From Nocardioides furvisabuli (GTDB lineage Bacteria; Actinomycetota; Actinomycetes; Propionibacteriales; Nocardioidaceae): DNA of 64,000 nt. Where the stretch lies: positions 1-64,000 of the forward strand of contig NZ_JAIGQB010000013.1 in assembly GCF_021083185.1 (NCBI RefSeq), written 5' to 3'. Made by a program: the position numbers and the translations under genes. Under the pieces are notes generated by a model. The model did not search any database, was not told where the DNA came from, and saw nothing but the letters and a program-made list of their open reading frames with translations. Shown here piece after piece: positions 62,491-64,000 of the stretch; positions within the stretch are counted from its first letter, which is position 1, and each line of letters begins with the position of its first letter.

Positions 62491-63297
62491 TCAGCGGCCG
62501 GGGTAGTCCCGGGGCGGGTGGTCCGACCCGTCCGACGGCGGCTGGCCGTAGGGGTTGTCCGACGACGGCGGCTGGCCGTAGGGGTTGTCGGCCCGCGGCG
62601 CCTCGGGCGGCGGCTGGGTGGCGTACGGGTTGGACCCGTAGGTGTCGCCGCCCTGGCTGCCGGTTCCGTAGGGGTCCGTGCCGTAGCCGGCGCCGGGGTG
62701 GCCGGCGGACGGGTAACCACCGCCGGGGTAGCCGCCGGGTGAGCCCTTGCGGGCGAACCAGTCGCCGGCGCCGCCGACGAAGAGCAGCACGATGGTCGCC
62801 ACCGAGGCGATCAGCGTGATGACCGAGACGCCACTCGTGATGCCGAGCAGCGACAAGAGCGCGACGACCGAGCTCGAGATGACGAGCAGGATGCGCGCGA
62901 CGTTGGAGCGGCGGAGCACGAAGACCGCGAGCACGAGCGCGATCACCGCCCAGACCACGAGGCCCAGGATGAAGGCGACGAGCACGCCGACGGCGGCGTC
63001 GGCGTCGATCCCCGCGTCCTGGAACTCCGGGACGCGCTCCATCTCGGTGATCACCTGGTCGCGGGCGACCAGCAGGGCGAGGCCGGCGAAGCCGAAGAGC
63101 ACCGCAGTCAGGCCCGAGAAGACGATGGTGATCCAGGCAGCGGCCGTCACCGTGCCGGGACGACGGTCGCCCTGCCCGGCGGGCGCGCCGTAGGACGGCT
63201 GCCCCTGCCCGCCGTAGGGGGACGGCTGTCCCTGCTGGCCGTAGGGGCCTGGCTGGCCGTACGGCGTGTGGGTGGGCCCGGGCTCCTGGTCGCTCAT
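62491..63297 (-). CDS. Pro/Tyr-rich tetraspan membrane protein
   Basis: The 268-residue protein has a Gln/Pro/Tyr/Gly-rich N-terminus (PYGQPGPYGQQGQPSPYGG) and four membrane helices (about 48-170). A second low-complexity tail has repeated NPYGQPPSS-type units (NPYGQ repeated, GGYPGGGYPSAG). The layout is like the many unassigned DUF4064-like membrane proteins of actinobacteria. The tails may bind partners or the cell wall. No enzymatic motif is seen. Confidence 0.72.
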   Translation of the reverse strand: MSDQEPGPTHTPYGQPGPYGQQGQPSPYGGQGQPSYGAPAGQGDRRPGTVTAAAWITIVFSGLTAVLFGFAGLALLVARDQVITEMERVPEFQDAGIDADAAVGVLVAFILGLVVWAVIALVLAVFVLRRSNVARILLVISSSVVALLSLLGITSGVSVITLIASVATIVLLFVGGAGDWFARKGSPGGYPGGGYPSAGHPGAGYGTDPYGTGSQGGDTYGSNPYATQPPPEAPRADNPYGQPPSSDNPYGQPPSDGSDHPPRDYPGR

Positions 63298-63343
63298 GGG
63301 ACTATCTCACCACGAGGTCGGTGGCCGGCGCAGGGCGCGAGGC

Positions 63344-64000
63344 TCAGCGCGCGTCGACCGCGAACCAGCGCCGCACCTCGACCCGGCGCAGGCACAGGAC
63401 GGTCGCCACCGCCGCTGCAGCCGGGATCAGGGTGAGGGGCGTGCTGAGCACCAGGGCGAAGCACGCGCCGGCGCTGAAGGCGGCGCTGACGATCAGCCCG
63501 CGACGCGCCCAGTCGCGGCGCGCCATCGCGAAGCCGGCCAGGACCAGCGCCACCACGCACCACGCGACGAACCCGCCGGCCAGCGCCAGGACGGTGCCGC
63601 GCAGCTGCTCGAGGGTCAGGCCGTCCTCGACGACCTGGGGCTGCTGCTCCTCGATCACGCTCATCAGGAAGTCCGGGGACAGCCCGGCGATCACGATCCA
63701 CAGCAGCGACAGGCTGAGCAGGCCACCGGCCGTCACCACGGTGATCACGAAGGCCGCCACCATCGCGCCGGGCCGCTCGTGGAGCAGCTGCTGCTGCTCC
63801 GGGGCCGCGGGCACAGCGGAGCGCTCGTCGCCACCGCGCGGGCCGAGCGGCTGGCCGTAGGGCGAGTGGGCCGCGGTGTCCGGCTCGCCGAACGGCCGCG
63901 TGGCCGGCGGGGGCGCCGACGCCCCGCCCCGCTGGGCGGATCGGGCGTCCGGCGCACCGACGCCGGACGGCGTACGCCACGGGTCGTCCGTGCGCTTGGT
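63344..64000 (-). CDS. second membrane protein with disordered N-terminus (5' end outside window)
   Basis: The frame is open from the right edge (64000) to the stop at 63344, about 218 residues without a start codon before GTG 63814. Its true start must lie beyond the window unless translation begins at that GTG. The N-terminal part is Gly/Pro-rich with an SPYGQPLG-type segment. Four hydrophobic segments follow (VAAFVITVVTAGGLLSLSLL, TVLALAGGFVAWCVVALVLA and two more). The layout resembles the neighbouring 268-residue protein and suggests a tandem paralogue. Confidence 0.7.
   Translation of the reverse strand, partial: TKRTDDPWRTPSGVGAPDARSAQRGGASAPPPATRPFGEPDTAAHSPYGQPLGPRGGDERSAVPAAPEQQQLLHERPGAMVAAFVITVVTAGGLLSLSLLWIVIAGLSPDFLMSVIEEQQPQVVEDGLTLEQLRGTVLALAGGFVAWCVVALVLAGFAMARRDWARRGLIVSAAFSAGACFALVLSTPLTLIPAAAAVATVLCLRRVEVRRWFAVDAR

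Noticed and set aside
62518-63300. Repeated CCGTAGGGGTTG-type units as a CRISPR or minisatellite
   Set aside because: They are in-frame codons of the Pro/Tyr/Gly repeats in the membrane protein tails, not spacer-separated repeats.

Overview
The window is about 64 kb of very GC-rich DNA packed with short-gapped or overlapping genes, many starting with GTG. Family content (DUF3073, DUF3151, DUF3817, a SigE-family sigma factor, class I lysyl-tRNA synthetase, PurS/PurQ/PurL as separate subunits, class II aldolase) points to a high-GC actinobacterium. The closest impression is Nocardioidaceae (Nocardioides-like). This is inferred from gene content; no marker gene here fixes the genus.

Layout. 1-1000: the 3' end of an IS481-type transposase, a small zincin-like metallopeptidase, and tRNA-Asp and tRNA-Glu. 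1-4 kb: a response regulator, a 31-residue peptide ending in an aromatic-rich tail, a cytochrome P450 and a histidine kinase that is translationally coupled to the P450. 4-8.7 kb: tRNA-Phe, a glycosyltransferase/acyltransferase/beta-propeller cassette, and a Leu/Phe/Val-type dehydrogenase. 8.8-46.7 kb: a long, nearly all minus-strand region carrying most of the de novo purine pathway (purA-purD-purB-purC-purS-purQ-purL-purF-purM in transcription order). It is interrupted by accessory modules. One is a nine-gene branched-chain-type ABC transporter/acyl-CoA ligase/TetR/3-hydroxybutyrate dehydrogenase operon with a clear promoter and palindromic operator. Another is a divergent group of WXG100/EspC-like (ESX-type) proteins next to a secreted DUF1906 protein. 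46.8-64 kb: lipid kinase, TrmB/LuxR-like regulator, lysyl-tRNA synthetase, a secreted collagen-like protein, thioesterase, DUF3151, a DUF3311/sodium:solute symporter pair, an M14 carboxypeptidase, fructose-bisphosphate aldolase, an anti-sigma-like/SigE pair, a SpoU methyltransferase, DedA, pyrE, an aminotransferase and two Pro/Tyr-rich membrane proteins. The last of these runs off the window.

Two patterns cut across the region. First, about twenty genes have a TANNNT -10 hexamer 6-8 nt before the start codon and mostly no separate Shine-Dalgarno sequence. This is the geometry of leaderless transcripts, and it helps choose several starts (purF, purL, purC, pyrE, lysS and others). Second, gene ends are often marked by long near-perfect palindromes whose core motif recurs in extra direct or inverted copies at the same locus.

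The candidates most worth follow-up are the peptide-P450-two-component cluster at 1-4 kb, the ESX-like module at 29.1-32.4 kb, the liv-type operon with its operator, and the hairpin plus U-run in the purA leader. No CRISPR array, prophage or replication origin was seen. No gene-free stretch exceeds 300 bases outside the tRNA region.
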